From Clostridia bacterium (GTDB lineage Bacteria > Bacillota > Clostridia > TANB77 > CAG-508), in assembly GCA_900754285.1 (NCBI GenBank), contig CAAECB010000017.1, forward strand, positions 1 through 45,656: 45,656 nt of DNA, read 5' to 3'. Below the pieces are notes generated by a model, which saw nothing but the letters and a program-made list of their open reading frames with translations, searched no databases and was not told the DNA's origin. The stretch's first letter is position 1; every line of letters starts with the position of its first letter. Below, piece after piece: positions 15,482 through 24,524 of the stretch. The position numbers and the translations under genes are program-made.

Positions 15482-16417
15482 ATGAAATCTATGAAAATTA
15501 CAAAAACAGGAGTATATATACCAGAAATAAAAAAAGAAAATAAAGAAATTGAAAAAGAGCTAAAATTAGAAGAAGGGTATATAAAAAAAAGAACGGGAAT
15601 AGAAACAAGATATTATTTAAAAAATGCTGAAGATGAGATAGATATGGCAAAAAGATTAGTAAGAAATATGCTAAAAGGAGAGAAAAAAGACATAGATTTA
15701 ATAATAACAGCAACAACTACACCCACAAGTATAATGCCAGGAATATCAAATATAATACAAAAAGAATTAGGAATAAAAACATGTATAGCATTTGACATAT
15801 TAGCAGGATGTTCTGGATTTATAAATGCAATAGATGTAGCAAAAAAATATATAGAAGGTAATACAGCTAAAAAAGCGTTAGTAGTTGGAATAGAGCAACT
15901 TTCTAAATATGTTGATAAAAATGATATAGGAACATCAATAATTCTATCAGATGGGGCAGGAGCTATTTTGATTGAAGGAACGGCAGAAGAAAAAAAATAT
16001 TGTTCAAAAATAGAAACAACAATTGATGAAAAAGAAATTCTAAAAACTTATGTAAAAGATGGAATTTTAAAATTAGAAATGGATGGTAAAGAAGTTTATA
16101 AATATGCTGTGACAGAAACTGTAAAAAATCTAGAAGAACTATTGCAAAAAAGTAACGAACCACTAGAAAATATTAAATATATAGTTCCACATCAATCAAA
16201 TTTGAAAATTATAAAATCAATTGCGAACAGATTAGGAACAGATATAATTGATAAAATGTATGTAAATATAGATAAAATAGGAAATACATTTTGTGCAAGT
16301 ATTCCGATAGCATTAGATGAAATGATAAAAAAAGGATTGCTACAGACAGGAGATAAAGTAATTTTATTAGGCTATGGAGGAGGATTAAATACAGCAAGCA
16401 TACTTATAGAGATATAA
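15482..16417 (+). CDS. fabH: Beta-ketoacyl-ACP synthase III
   Basis: The start is ATG 15482, 9 bases behind GAAAGGA (15466-15472); TTG 15464 is upstream of that SD. The 311-aa enzyme condenses acetyl-CoA with malonyl-ACP to begin fatty-acid synthesis. The catalytic triad is visible: Cys in AGCSGF, His in VPHQSN and Asn in GNTFCASIP. The C-terminal GYGGGLNTASIL glycine loop is also standard. It is the first gene of a ten-gene fab/acc operon. In many Clostridia acpP and fabK follow fabH; here fabD does. No FapR or FabT box was identified with confidence upstream. Confidence 0.95.
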   Translation: MKSMKITKTGVYIPEIKKENKEIEKELKLEEGYIKKRTGIETRYYLKNAEDEIDMAKRLVRNMLKGEKKDIDLIITATTTPTSIMPGISNIIQKELGIKTCIAFDILAGCSGFINAIDVAKKYIEGNTAKKALVVGIEQLSKYVDKNDIGTSIILSDGAGAILIEGTAEEKKYCSKIETTIDEKEILKTYVKDGILKLEMDGKEVYKYAVTETVKNLEELLQKSNEPLENIKYIVPHQSNLKIIKSIANRLGTDIIDKMYVNIDKIGNTFCASIPIALDEMIKKGLLQTGDKVILLGYGGGLNTASILIEI

Positions 16418-16481
16418 GAACAAAAGCTGCAAAAAACCACTACCAACAGGAAGATTAAATAAAAATAGAGAGGAAAAATCA

Positions 16482-17408
16482 ATGGAATTAAATGAGATTT
16501 TAAAAATAGCAGAAGAAAATAATAATGTAGAAAAAAGAGCTTTTCTATTTCCAGGTCAAGGAGCTCAATATGTAGGAATGGGAAAAGATATATATAATGA
16601 ATATGGAGAAGCTAAAAAAATATATGATAAAGCAGAAAAAATATCAGAAATGCCAATAAAAAAGATATGTTTTGAAGGACCAGAAGAAGATTTGAATAAA
16701 ACTGAAAATACCCAAATGGCAATATTTGTTACAAGTTTAGCAATGTTAGAAGTTTTAAAAAGCAAAGGAATACAGGCAAAAATAGCAGTAGGATTAAGTT
16801 TAGGAGAATATACAGCATTAGTATATTCAGGAATTTTAGGATTTGAAGATGGGATAAAATTAATAAAAAAAAGAGGATATTATATGGCTAATTTACTTCC
16901 AAAAGAACAATATTCTATGGCAGCAATTATTGGTTTAGAATCCAAAAAAATAGAAGAAAAATGTACAGAAATTGCAGAAAAAACAGGAATGTTTATAGTT
17001 CCAGCAAATTATAATTATGCTAATCAGACAGTTATATCAGGAAATGAAAAAGCAATAGAACAAGCAATGTTAGAACTAAAAGAAATTGGAGCTAAAAGAA
17101 CTATAAAATTAAAAACAAGTGGACCATTTCATACCCAAAAATTAGAAGCTGCAAAAGAAGCATATGAAAAAGAATTAGAAAAAATCAATTTTAATATGGA
17201 AAATGCAGAAGGAAAAATAAAAGTTATAAAAAATATAGATGGTACATTTTACAAAAAAACAGATGATATTAAACAAATTTTAGCAAATCATATAATTAGT
17301 CCAGTTAGATTTGACAAAGCTATAGATTTAATGAAATCAGAAGGAATAGAGCAGTATCTAGAAATAGGACCAGGAAAAGCTCTAACAGGATTTGTAAAAA
17401 AATCATAA
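16482..17408 (+). CDS. fabD: Malonyl-CoA:ACP transacylase
   Basis: The 308-aa enzyme transfers malonyl from CoA to acyl carrier protein. FLFPGQGAQYVGMG, the nucleophile elbow GLSLGEY (catalytic Ser) and the catalytic His in SGPFHT are all present. It carries a short N-terminal extension of about 20 residues before the core. The ATG follows AGAGAGGA. It lies between fabH and fabG in the operon. Confidence 0.96.
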   Translation: MELNEILKIAEENNNVEKRAFLFPGQGAQYVGMGKDIYNEYGEAKKIYDKAEKISEMPIKKICFEGPEEDLNKTENTQMAIFVTSLAMLEVLKSKGIQAKIAVGLSLGEYTALVYSGILGFEDGIKLIKKRGYYMANLLPKEQYSMAAIIGLESKKIEEKCTEIAEKTGMFIVPANYNYANQTVISGNEKAIEQAMLELKEIGAKRTIKLKTSGPFHTQKLEAAKEAYEKELEKINFNMENAEGKIKVIKNIDGTFYKKTDDIKQILANHIISPVRFDKAIDLMKSEGIEQYLEIGPGKALTGFVKKS

Positions 17409-17436
17409 AAATATTATAGAAAAGGAAAGTGAAAAA

Positions 17437-18168
17437 ATGAAAACAGTATTAATAACAGGTGGTTCAAGAGGAATAGGAAAAGCAGTTGCAATGAAATTTG
17501 CAGAAAATGGATATAAAATAATAATAAATTATGTTTCAGACAAAACAGACACAGAACAATTAAAAAAAGAATTATTACAAGCAGGAGCAGCAGATATTTT
17601 ATTAATAAAAGCAGATGTTTCAAATTCTGAAGATGTAAAAAATATGGTAAAGGAAACAATAGAAAAGTTTGAAAAAATAGATGTTTTAGTTAATAATGCA
17701 GGAATTACAAAAGATAATCTTTTGATGAGAATGAGTGAAGAAGAATTTGACAAAGTAATTCAGATTAATTTAAAAGGAACATATTTGGTAACAAAAGAAG
17801 TTACTAGATATATGATGAAAAAGAAAAAAGGAAGTATCGTAAATTTAGCATCAGTTGTTGGAGTTGCAGGAAATGCAGGTCAATGTAATTATGCGGCTTC
17901 GAAAGCTGGAATTATAGGTTTGACAAAAAGTGTTGCAAAAGAATTGGCATCTCGTAATATTCGTGCAAATGCTGTTGCACCAGGTTTTATAGAAACAGAT
18001 ATGACAAATGTTTTGAAAGATGAGATTAAAGAAAATATAAATAGTCAAATTCCATTAAAAAGAATGGGTACTGCAAGAGAAGTTGCTGAATTGGTTTACT
18101 TTTTAGGAGAAGATGCTAGCTCATATATTACAGCACAAGTTATTAACGTTGATGGAGGTATGATATAG
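17437..18168 (+). CDS. fabG: 3-oxoacyl-ACP reductase
   Basis: The 243-aa short-chain dehydrogenase has NADPH-binding GGSRGIGKA at 7-15, NNAG near residue 88, a catalytic Ser in NLASVVG and YAASKAG with the Tyr-Lys pair. It reduces beta-ketoacyl-ACP. A full intergenic palindrome begins 2 bases after the stop codon and separates it from fabF, so read-through or partial termination may set the level of the downstream genes. Confidence 0.96.
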   Translation: MKTVLITGGSRGIGKAVAMKFAENGYKIIINYVSDKTDTEQLKKELLQAGAADILLIKADVSNSEDVKNMVKETIEKFEKIDVLVNNAGITKDNLLMRMSEEEFDKVIQINLKGTYLVTKEVTRYMMKKKKGSIVNLASVVGVAGNAGQCNYAASKAGIIGLTKSVAKELASRNIRANAVAPGFIETDMTNVLKDEIKENINSQIPLKRMGTAREVAELVYFLGEDASSYITAQVINVDGGMI

Positions 18169-18169
18169 G

Positions 18170-18294
18170 GATTGAAAAATAATTACAATTTTGGCTGCGT
18201 TAAATTTAATTTAAAACGCGGTTACATACAGCAAGTATGCGCCCTTGCCTTTTAAATAAAATTTGCCTTGCCAAAATTTAATTCTTTTCCAATC
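18170..18294 (+). repeat. Intergenic palindrome, full copy 1 (type A)
   Basis: A 125-bp element beginning GATTGAAAAATAATTACAAT and ending AATTCTTTTCCAATC, with terminal inverted repeats of about 25 bases. Inner arms ATTTAAAA/TTTTAAAT and CATAC/GTATG also pair, so the whole element can fold as one long interrupted hairpin. The 45534 copy shares its interior (CGCGGTTA...CGCCCTTGCC). It sits inside the fatty-acid operon. Confidence 0.85.
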
Positions 18295-18323
18295 AAAAAA
18301 AGATAAAGAAAGGAAAGTATAAA

Positions 18324-19559
18324 ATGGAAAAAAGAGTAGTAATAACAGGTTTAGGAGCAATTACACCTATAGGAAATGATGTAGAAGAATTTTGGAAAAA
18401 CATTAAAGAAGGAAAATGTGGAATAGAAAAAATTACAAAATTTGATACAACAGATTTTAAAGTAAAAATTGCAGGAGAAGTAAAAGGATATAATCCAGAA
18501 GATTATTTTGAAAGAAGAGAAGCAAAAAGATTAGATTTATTTTCACAATATGCAATAGTAGCTTCAAGACAAGCATGGAAAGATAGTGGATTAGATAAAG
18601 AAAAAGAAAACATGGAAAGAGTAGGAACTATAATTGGTTCAGGAATAGGTGGAATAGAAACAATAGAAACAGAACATGGAAAATGTGTTAGTAAAGGTCC
18701 AGACAGAGTATCACCTATGTATATCCCAATGGGAATATCAAATATGGCAACAGGTAATGTAGCAATAGATTTAGGTGCAAAAGGAGAATCAATGGCAATA
18801 GTAACAGCATGTGCTTCTGGAACACATAGTATAGGTGAAGGTTACAGAATGATAAAACATGGATATCAAGATATTATTATTGCAGGAGGAACAGAAGCAA
18901 GTATTACACCACTTAGTATAGCAGGATTTACAAATATAAAAGCATTAACAAAAGAAGAAAATGTACAAAGAGCAAGTATCCCATTTGACAAAGAAAGAAG
19001 TGGATTTGTTATGGGAGAAGGAGCAGGAGTTTTAGTATTAGAAGAATATGAGCATGCAAAAAAACGTGGAGCTAAAATTTATGCAGAAGTAGTTGGATAT
19101 GGAGTAACATCAGATGCATATCATATAACATCACCAGCACCAGATGGAGAAGGTGGAGCAAGAGCTATGAAAAATGCTATAAAAGAAGCAAATATAAATC
19201 CAGAAGAAATTACATATATAAATGCACATGGAACATCAACACATCTAAATGATTTATGCGAAACAATGGCAATAAAATCAGCATTAGGAGAAAAAGCAGC
19301 AAAAAAAGTAATGGTAAGCTCTACAAAAGGACATACAGGGCATTTATTAGGTGCAGCTGGTGGAGTAGAAGCTGTTGTATGTGCAAAAGCAATTCAAGAT
19401 AGTTTTGTACCAGCGACTATAAATTACAAAGTACCAGATGAAGAATGTGATTTAGATATAGTTCCAAATGAAGGAAGAAATGTAGAAATAAAATATGCAA
19501 TGTCAAATTCATTAGGATTTGGAGGACACAATAGTACAATATTATTAAAGAAAATATAA
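18324..19559 (+). CDS. fabF: Beta-ketoacyl-ACP synthase II
   Basis: The 411-aa condensing enzyme extends acyl-ACP with malonyl-ACP. The catalytic Cys lies in TACASGTHSIG, and the His residues lie in NAHGTSTHLND and KGHTGHLLGAAGG. The C-terminal NSLGFGGHN glycine/phenylalanine gate is typical. The length is normal. The ATG follows AGAAAGGA, just after palindrome copy 1. Confidence 0.97.
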   Translation: MEKRVVITGLGAITPIGNDVEEFWKNIKEGKCGIEKITKFDTTDFKVKIAGEVKGYNPEDYFERREAKRLDLFSQYAIVASRQAWKDSGLDKEKENMERVGTIIGSGIGGIETIETEHGKCVSKGPDRVSPMYIPMGISNMATGNVAIDLGAKGESMAIVTACASGTHSIGEGYRMIKHGYQDIIIAGGTEASITPLSIAGFTNIKALTKEENVQRASIPFDKERSGFVMGEGAGVLVLEEYEHAKKRGAKIYAEVVGYGVTSDAYHITSPAPDGEGGARAMKNAIKEANINPEEITYINAHGTSTHLNDLCETMAIKSALGEKAAKKVMVSSTKGHTGHLLGAAGGVEAVVCAKAIQDSFVPATINYKVPDEECDLDIVPNEGRNVEIKYAMSNSLGFGGHNSTILLKKI

Positions 19560-19614
19560 AACATTGAGGTTTATAAAAATTTAATATTAGAAATTTGAAA
19601 GGAAAATGATTTTA

Positions 19615-20061
19615 ATGGAATATGAAGAAATAAAAAAACTAATGGATGATATGGGAAACTCAAAATTATCATCATTAGATATAGAATTTCCAGATGGAAT
19701 AAAAATAAGTATGGCTAAAACAGTACAAAATGATATATCTGTTGTAACAGCAGAAAGAATAACACCAACAGTTGTAGAAATAGATAGCACAAAAAAAGAA
19801 GAGCAAAAAGACGAAAATTTGCAAATAATAACATCACCAATGGTAGGAACATTTTATTCAAGTGATGCCCCAGACAAACCAGCATATGTAAAAGTTGGAG
19901 ACAAAATTAATAAAGGTCAAGTAGTATGTATAGTGGAAGCTATGAAATTAATGAATGAAATAGAATCAGAATTTGATGGAGAAGTAGTTGAAGTGTGTGC
20001 TAAAAATGAAGAAATGGTTGAATATGGAGCACCATTATTCAAAATAAAAGCATTAAAATAG
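19615..20061 (+). CDS. accB: Biotin carboxyl carrier protein
   Basis: ATG 19606 lies only 2 bases from GAAAGGA (19597-19603), so ATG 19615, 11 bases away, is preferred and gives 148 aa. The N-terminal helix is followed by a Val/Glu/Lys linker and a biotinyl domain, with the biotin-accepting Lys in VEAMKLMNE. It is the mobile biotin arm of acetyl-CoA carboxylase, working with accC, accD and accA downstream. Confidence 0.95.
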   Translation: MEYEEIKKLMDDMGNSKLSSLDIEFPDGIKISMAKTVQNDISVVTAERITPTVVEIDSTKKEEQKDENLQIITSPMVGTFYSSDAPDKPAYVKVGDKINKGQVVCIVEAMKLMNEIESEFDGEVVEVCAKNEEMVEYGAPLFKIKALK

Positions 20062-20077
20062 AAAGGAATGCAAATAA

Positions 20078-20500
20078 ATGTTAGGAAGAGAAGAAATAAA
20101 GAAAATAATACCACAAAGAGAACCTTTTTTGATGATAGATGAAGTAGAAAGTTTTGAACCAGGGCAAAGTGCAGTAGCATATAAAAATGTAAGTGAAGAA
20201 GAATATTATTTTAAAGGGCATTTTCCAGGAAATCCAATAATGCCAGGAGTATTGATGGTAGAAGCATTAGCACAAACAGGAGCAGTTGCAATACTTTCAA
20301 TGGAAGAAAACAAAGGAAAAAATGCGTTATTTGGAGGAATAGATAAATTAAAATTCAAAAAGCAAGTAGTTCCAGGAGATAGACTAAAATTAGAAGTAAA
20401 TATAATAAAGAAAAAAGGACCAGTTGGAATAGGAGAAGCAATAGCAACAGTTGATGGAAAAATAGCAGTAAAAGGAGAATTAACATTTGCAATAGTATAA
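20078..20500 (+). CDS. fabZ: 3-hydroxyacyl-ACP dehydratase
   Basis: The 140-aa hot-dog-fold enzyme has catalytic His in GHFPGNPIMPGV and Glu in MVEALAQTGA. It dehydrates beta-hydroxyacyl-ACP before the FabI reduction. The length is typical. It lies 16 bases after accB, behind GAAAGGA. The second dispersed-motif region begins 4 bases after its stop. Confidence 0.96.
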   Translation: MLGREEIKKIIPQREPFLMIDEVESFEPGQSAVAYKNVSEEEYYFKGHFPGNPIMPGVLMVEALAQTGAVAILSMEENKGKNALFGGIDKLKFKKQVVPGDRLKLEVNIIKKKGPVGIGEAIATVDGKIAVKGELTFAIV

Positions 20501-20503
20501 TAA

Positions 20504-20526
20504 GCGAACATTAATAAGATTAGCAT
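20504..20526 (+). repeat. 23-base dispersed motif, copy c
   Basis: GCGAAC, ATTAATA, three bases, TTAGCAT, ungapped against copies at 6360 and 9686. It occupies the 86-base gap between fabZ and accC, the widest gap of the operon apart from the palindrome. Confidence 0.55.
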
Positions 20527-20586
20527 TATTAAAGTATTTTTAAGTACGCGCTTTTGCAAACTACACATAAGTGAAGGGAGTAGTAT

Positions 20587-21930
20587 ATGTTACAGAAAAT
20601 ATTAATAGCAAATAGAGGGGAAATAGCAGTAAGAATAATAAGAGCATGCAGAGAAATGGGAATAAGAACAGTTGCAGTATATTCAGAAGCAGACAAAAAT
20701 TCACTACATAAAACATTAGCAGATGAAGCAGTTTGTATTGGACCAGCAGCATCTAGCAAAAGTTACTTAAATATGAAATCAATATTAGAAGCAGCATGTT
20801 TAACAGGTGCAGACAGCATTCATCCAGGTTTTGGATTTTTATCAGAAAATGCAAGCTTTGCCAAAATTTGTAATGATATGGGTATAAAATTTATAGGACC
20901 AAGTGGAGAATTAATAAATTTATTAGGAAATAAATCAAAAGCAAAAGAAACAATGAAAAAAGCTGGAGTACCAGTGGTACCAGGGTCAGAAGGATTAATA
21001 AAAAATAAAGAAGAAGCAATAGAATTAGCAGAAAAAATAAAATATCCAGTAATCTTAAAAGCATCAGCAGGTGGTGGAGGCAGAGGAATAAGAGTTGCAT
21101 ATTCAAAAGAAGAATTAGAAAAATCATATGATTTAGTGAAACAAGAAGCAAAAATATCATTTGGAGATGATAGTATTTATCTAGAAAAATTCATAGAAAA
21201 TCCACGTCATGTAGAAATACAAATATTAGCTGATGAACATGGAAATTGTATTCATTTAGGGGAAAGAGATTGTTCTATACAAAGAAGAAACCAAAAAATT
21301 ATAGAAGAAACACCAAGTATGGCAATTAGTGGCAAAACAAGAAAAAAGATGGGGCAAATAGCAGTAAAAGCAGTAAAAGAAATAGGATATACAAATGCAG
21401 GAACAATAGAATTTTTAGTAGATAAAAATCAGGATTTCTATTTTATGGAAATGAATACAAGAGTACAAGTAGAACATCCAATTACAGAAATGATAACAGG
21501 AATAGATATTATAAAAGAACAAATAAAAATTGCATCTGGAGAAAAATTATCATTAGAACAAGAAGATATAACATTTACAGGACATGTAATGGAAGCAAGA
21601 ATAAATGCAGAAAATCCAGACAAAAATTTTATGCCATGCCCAGGAAAAATAACAGGATTACATTTGCCAGGAGGAAATGGAGTAAGAGTAGATACAGCGA
21701 TTTATTCTGGATATACAGTACCTGCAACATATGATGCAATGATAGCGAAAATAATAGCACAAGGGAAAAATAGAGAAGAAACAATAGCAAAACTAAGAAG
21801 TGCAGTTGCAGAATTAGTTGTAGAAGGAATAGATACAAATGCAGATTTTATATTAAAAATATTAGAAAATAAGGCTTTTAGAACTAATAAATATGATACA
21901 TCATTTATAGAAAAAGAGATGTTTAAATAA
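20587..21930 (+). CDS. accC: Acetyl-CoA carboxylase, biotin carboxylase subunit
   Basis: The 447-aa ATP-grasp enzyme carboxylates the biotin on AccB. Visible are the N-terminal ILIANRGEIAVRIIRA, the glycine-rich ATP loop ASAGGGGRGIR, GERDCSIQRRNQK and the EMNTRVQVEHP active-site strand. The length is normal. The ATG at 20587 follows GAAGGGAG. Confidence 0.98.
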   Translation: MLQKILIANRGEIAVRIIRACREMGIRTVAVYSEADKNSLHKTLADEAVCIGPAASSKSYLNMKSILEAACLTGADSIHPGFGFLSENASFAKICNDMGIKFIGPSGELINLLGNKSKAKETMKKAGVPVVPGSEGLIKNKEEAIELAEKIKYPVILKASAGGGGRGIRVAYSKEELEKSYDLVKQEAKISFGDDSIYLEKFIENPRHVEIQILADEHGNCIHLGERDCSIQRRNQKIIEETPSMAISGKTRKKMGQIAVKAVKEIGYTNAGTIEFLVDKNQDFYFMEMNTRVQVEHPITEMITGIDIIKEQIKIASGEKLSLEQEDITFTGHVMEARINAENPDKNFMPCPGKITGLHLPGGNGVRVDTAIYSGYTVPATYDAMIAKIIAQGKNREETIAKLRSAVAELVVEGIDTNADFILKILENKAFRTNKYDTSFIEKEMFK

Positions 21931-21966
21931 AATTTTTAGAAAAACAGGAAAGGAACGTACTTTCAA

Positions 21967-22818
21967 ATGATTATTGATAAAATCAAAAAATTGAACATAG
22001 AAGAAAAAACAACAAAAAATGATGAAGCATCTGAAAAAATGATAGGAAAATGGGTAAAATGCAATAATTGTAAAGAAATTATTTATAAAGAAGAATTACA
22101 TAAAAATTTAAGTGTATGCCCAAACTGTGGAAAACACTTTAGACTATCATCAAGAAGAAGAATAAAACAAATTGCAGATGAAGGAACATTTGAAGAAATA
22201 GGAGCAGAAATTCTAACAAAAGATCCATTAAAATTTGACGGATATTTAAAAAAAGTGGAATCATTAAAAGAAAAAACAAAAATTCAAGAAGCAGTAAAAT
22301 GTGGAAAATGCAAAATAAATGGAGAAGAAGCAGTAATTGCTGTAATGGATGGGAATTTTTTAATGGGAAGTATGGGCTCAGCTGTAGGAGAAAGAATAAC
22401 GCTTGCTGTAGAAACAGCAATAAAAAACAGATTACCAATAGTAATTTTTTGTGTATCTGGTGGAGCAAGAATGCAAGAAGGAATAGTGTCATTAATGCAA
22501 ATGGCAAAAACGTCTGCAGCAATAGCAAAACTCAATGAACAAGGTCTATTATATATATCAGTATTAACAGATCCAACAACAGGAGGAGTAACAGCAAGTT
22601 TTGCAAGTTTAGGAGATATTATTTTAGCAGAGCCAGAAGCTTTAATAGGATTTGCAGGTCCAAGAGTAATAGAACAAACTATAGGGCAAAAATTACCAGA
22701 AGGATTCCAAAAATCTGAATTTTTATTAGAACATGGATTTATTGATAAAATAGTAGAAAGAAAAGATATGAAAGAAAATATTTCAAAAATAATAAAAATG
22801 CACAAAAGTGTAGTATAG
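21967..22818 (+). CDS. accD: Acetyl-CoA carboxylase, carboxyltransferase beta subunit
   Basis: The 283-aa protein has an N-terminal four-Cys zinc ribbon (CNNC...CPNCG, about 33-55) and a crotonase-like carboxyltransferase domain (MGSMGSAVGERI, SGGARMQEG, TDPTTGGV). With AccA it moves the carboxyl group from biotin to acetyl-CoA. Nine bases separate it from the GTG where the accA frame opens. Confidence 0.97.
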   Translation: MIIDKIKKLNIEEKTTKNDEASEKMIGKWVKCNNCKEIIYKEELHKNLSVCPNCGKHFRLSSRRRIKQIADEGTFEEIGAEILTKDPLKFDGYLKKVESLKEKTKIQEAVKCGKCKINGEEAVIAVMDGNFLMGSMGSAVGERITLAVETAIKNRLPIVIFCVSGGARMQEGIVSLMQMAKTSAAIAKLNEQGLLYISVLTDPTTGGVTASFASLGDIILAEPEALIGFAGPRVIEQTIGQKLPEGFQKSEFLLEHGFIDKIVERKDMKENISKIIKMHKSVV

Positions 22819-22835
22819 AAAAAGAGGTGTATATA

Positions 22836-23624
22836 TTGAAAACAGCATGGGAAAAAGTTCAAATAGCAAGACAAACGCAAAGACCAAAAGCACTGGATTA
22901 TATAGAAAGTATATTTGATAATTTTATTGAATTTCATGGGGATAGAAATTTTGGAGATGACAAAGCAATTGTAGGTGGAATAGCATTATTAGATGACATG
23001 CCAGTAACAGTTATAGGAGAACAAAAAGGTAAAAGTGCCAAAGAAAATATGGAAAGAAATTTTGGAATGCCAGAACCAGAAGGATATAGAAAAGCATTGA
23101 GATTAATGAAACAAGCAGAAAAATTCCAAAGACCAATTATAACATTTATAGATACTCCAGGAGCTTATCCAGGAATTGGAGCAGAAGAAAGAGGCCAAGG
23201 TGAAGCAATAGCAAAAAATATAATGGAAATGTCAAAACTAGAAGTCCCAATTATTTGTATAGTAATAGGAGAAGGTTCAAGTGGTGGAGCATTAGCAATA
23301 GGAATTGGAGATAAAATTGTAATGTTAGAAAATGCGGTTTATTCTATTTTGTCACCTGAAGGATTTGCAAGTATTTTATATAAAGATGCAAGCAAAGCCA
23401 AAGAAGCAGCAGAAAATATGAAAATTACAGCAGAAGATTTACAAGAATTAAAAATTATAGATAAAATAATAAAAGAACCTGAAGAAGGTGTAACAGAAAA
23501 GACTTTAGAAAAAGTTAGCACACAATTAAAAAAATATTTAAAACAGACAATTTTAGAATTAAAAAAAGAAAATATGCAAAAACTTTTAGAAAACAGATAT
23601 GAAAAATTCAGAAAAATACAATAA
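22836..23624 (+). CDS. accA: Acetyl-CoA carboxylase, carboxyltransferase alpha subunit
   Basis: The frame opens at GTG 22827, but that codon overlaps the AAAGAGG SD. TTG 22836, 8 bases after the SD, begins the family's usual start (KTAWEKVQIARQTQRPK), giving 262 aa. Conserved segments are FHGDRNFGDD, DTPGAYPGIGAEERGQ and GEGSSGGALAIG. It is the partner of AccD. Confidence 0.96.
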   Translation: MKTAWEKVQIARQTQRPKALDYIESIFDNFIEFHGDRNFGDDKAIVGGIALLDDMPVTVIGEQKGKSAKENMERNFGMPEPEGYRKALRLMKQAEKFQRPIITFIDTPGAYPGIGAEERGQGEAIAKNIMEMSKLEVPIICIVIGEGSSGGALAIGIGDKIVMLENAVYSILSPEGFASILYKDASKAKEAAENMKITAEDLQELKIIDKIIKEPEEGVTEKTLEKVSTQLKKYLKQTILELKKENMQKLLENRYEKFRKIQ

Positions 23625-23642
23625 AAAGTGAGGAGAAAAACA

Positions 23643-24413
23643 ATGATATTAGAAAACAAAAAAGTTGTAATAATGGGAGTACGTAATAAATGGAGTATAG
23701 CATGGGGAGCGGTAAAATCAGCTTCAGAACAAGGAGCAAAAGTAATATGCACAACATCAGAAGCAAATTTTGAAAAGGTAAAACAATTATTAGAAGAAAT
23801 ACCAGACTCAAAATTATACATATGTAATGATGTTAGCAAAGATGAAGATATAGATAAATGTTTGGAACAAATAAAAAGTGAAAATGGAAAAATAGATGGG
23901 ATTTTACATGCTATTGCACATGCTAATACAGAAGATTTACGTAATGATTTTATAAATACATCAAGAGATGGATATGCACATGCACAAGATGTAAGTAGTT
24001 ACTCATTAGTTGCAATAGTTAGAATGGCTAAAGAAAAAGAAATGTTTAATGATGGTGCAAGTGTTATAGCATACACATATTTTGGCTCAGAAAAAGTAGT
24101 TGAAGGATATAATGTAATGGGTGTAGCAAAAGCAGCTTTAGAAGCTTCTGTACGTTATTTATCAGTAGATTTAGGAAAAATAGGATGCAGAATAAATGCT
24201 ATATCAGCAGGACCAATAAAAACATTATCAGCAAAAGGAATCAAAGATTTTGGTACAATTTTAGATGTAGTTGAAGAAAAGGCTCCATTACATAGAAATG
24301 TTACAACAAAAGAAGTAGGGGATGTAACAGCATTTCTTTTTAGTGATTTATCAAATGCCATAACAGGAGAGGTTATACATGTAGACAACGGATTTTCTTG
24401 TGTTGGAGTATAA
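23643..24413 (+). CDS. fabI: Enoyl-ACP reductase (NADH type)
   Basis: The start is ATG 23643 behind GTGAGGAG (23628-23635), giving 256 aa. An SDR fold has the FabI-type GVRNKWSIAWG nucleotide loop, AHANTEDL and catalytic Tyr and Lys in YNVMGVAKAALE, with SAGPIKTLSAKGI substrate loop. It catalyses the last step of each elongation cycle and is the expected target of triclosan-like inhibitors. Its position at the end of the operon, with no fabK, is less common in Clostridia than fabK after fabH. Confidence 0.95.
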   Translation: MILENKKVVIMGVRNKWSIAWGAVKSASEQGAKVICTTSEANFEKVKQLLEEIPDSKLYICNDVSKDEDIDKCLEQIKSENGKIDGILHAIAHANTEDLRNDFINTSRDGYAHAQDVSSYSLVAIVRMAKEKEMFNDGASVIAYTYFGSEKVVEGYNVMGVAKAALEASVRYLSVDLGKIGCRINAISAGPIKTLSAKGIKDFGTILDVVEEKAPLHRNVTTKEVGDVTAFLFSDLSNAITGEVIHVDNGFSCVGV

Positions 24414-24436
24414 ATTTCGAAAATTTTAAAAAAGCC

Positions 24437-24465
24437 TAGCAATAAAAAAATATATATGATATAAT
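24437..24465 (+). promoter_or_regulatory. Extended -10 promoter of pta
   Basis: TGaTATAAT at 24457-24465 is a perfect -10 with TG extension. The -35 (TAGCAA at 24437-24442, 17-base spacer) is poor. Confidence 0.55.
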
Positions 24466-24524
24466 ACCTTTACACTTATAAAAAAACTTAAAAATCTAAA
24501 GAAGTAAGGATGTGAAGGTAGAAA

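Noticed and set aside
22284..22937. Long minus-strand open frame (217 aa) opposite accD/accA
   Set aside because: It is Ile/Ser/Phe-rich and mirrors a highly conserved coding strand; there is no SD or promoter. It is a by-product of AT-rich codon use, as are the other minus-strand frames here.
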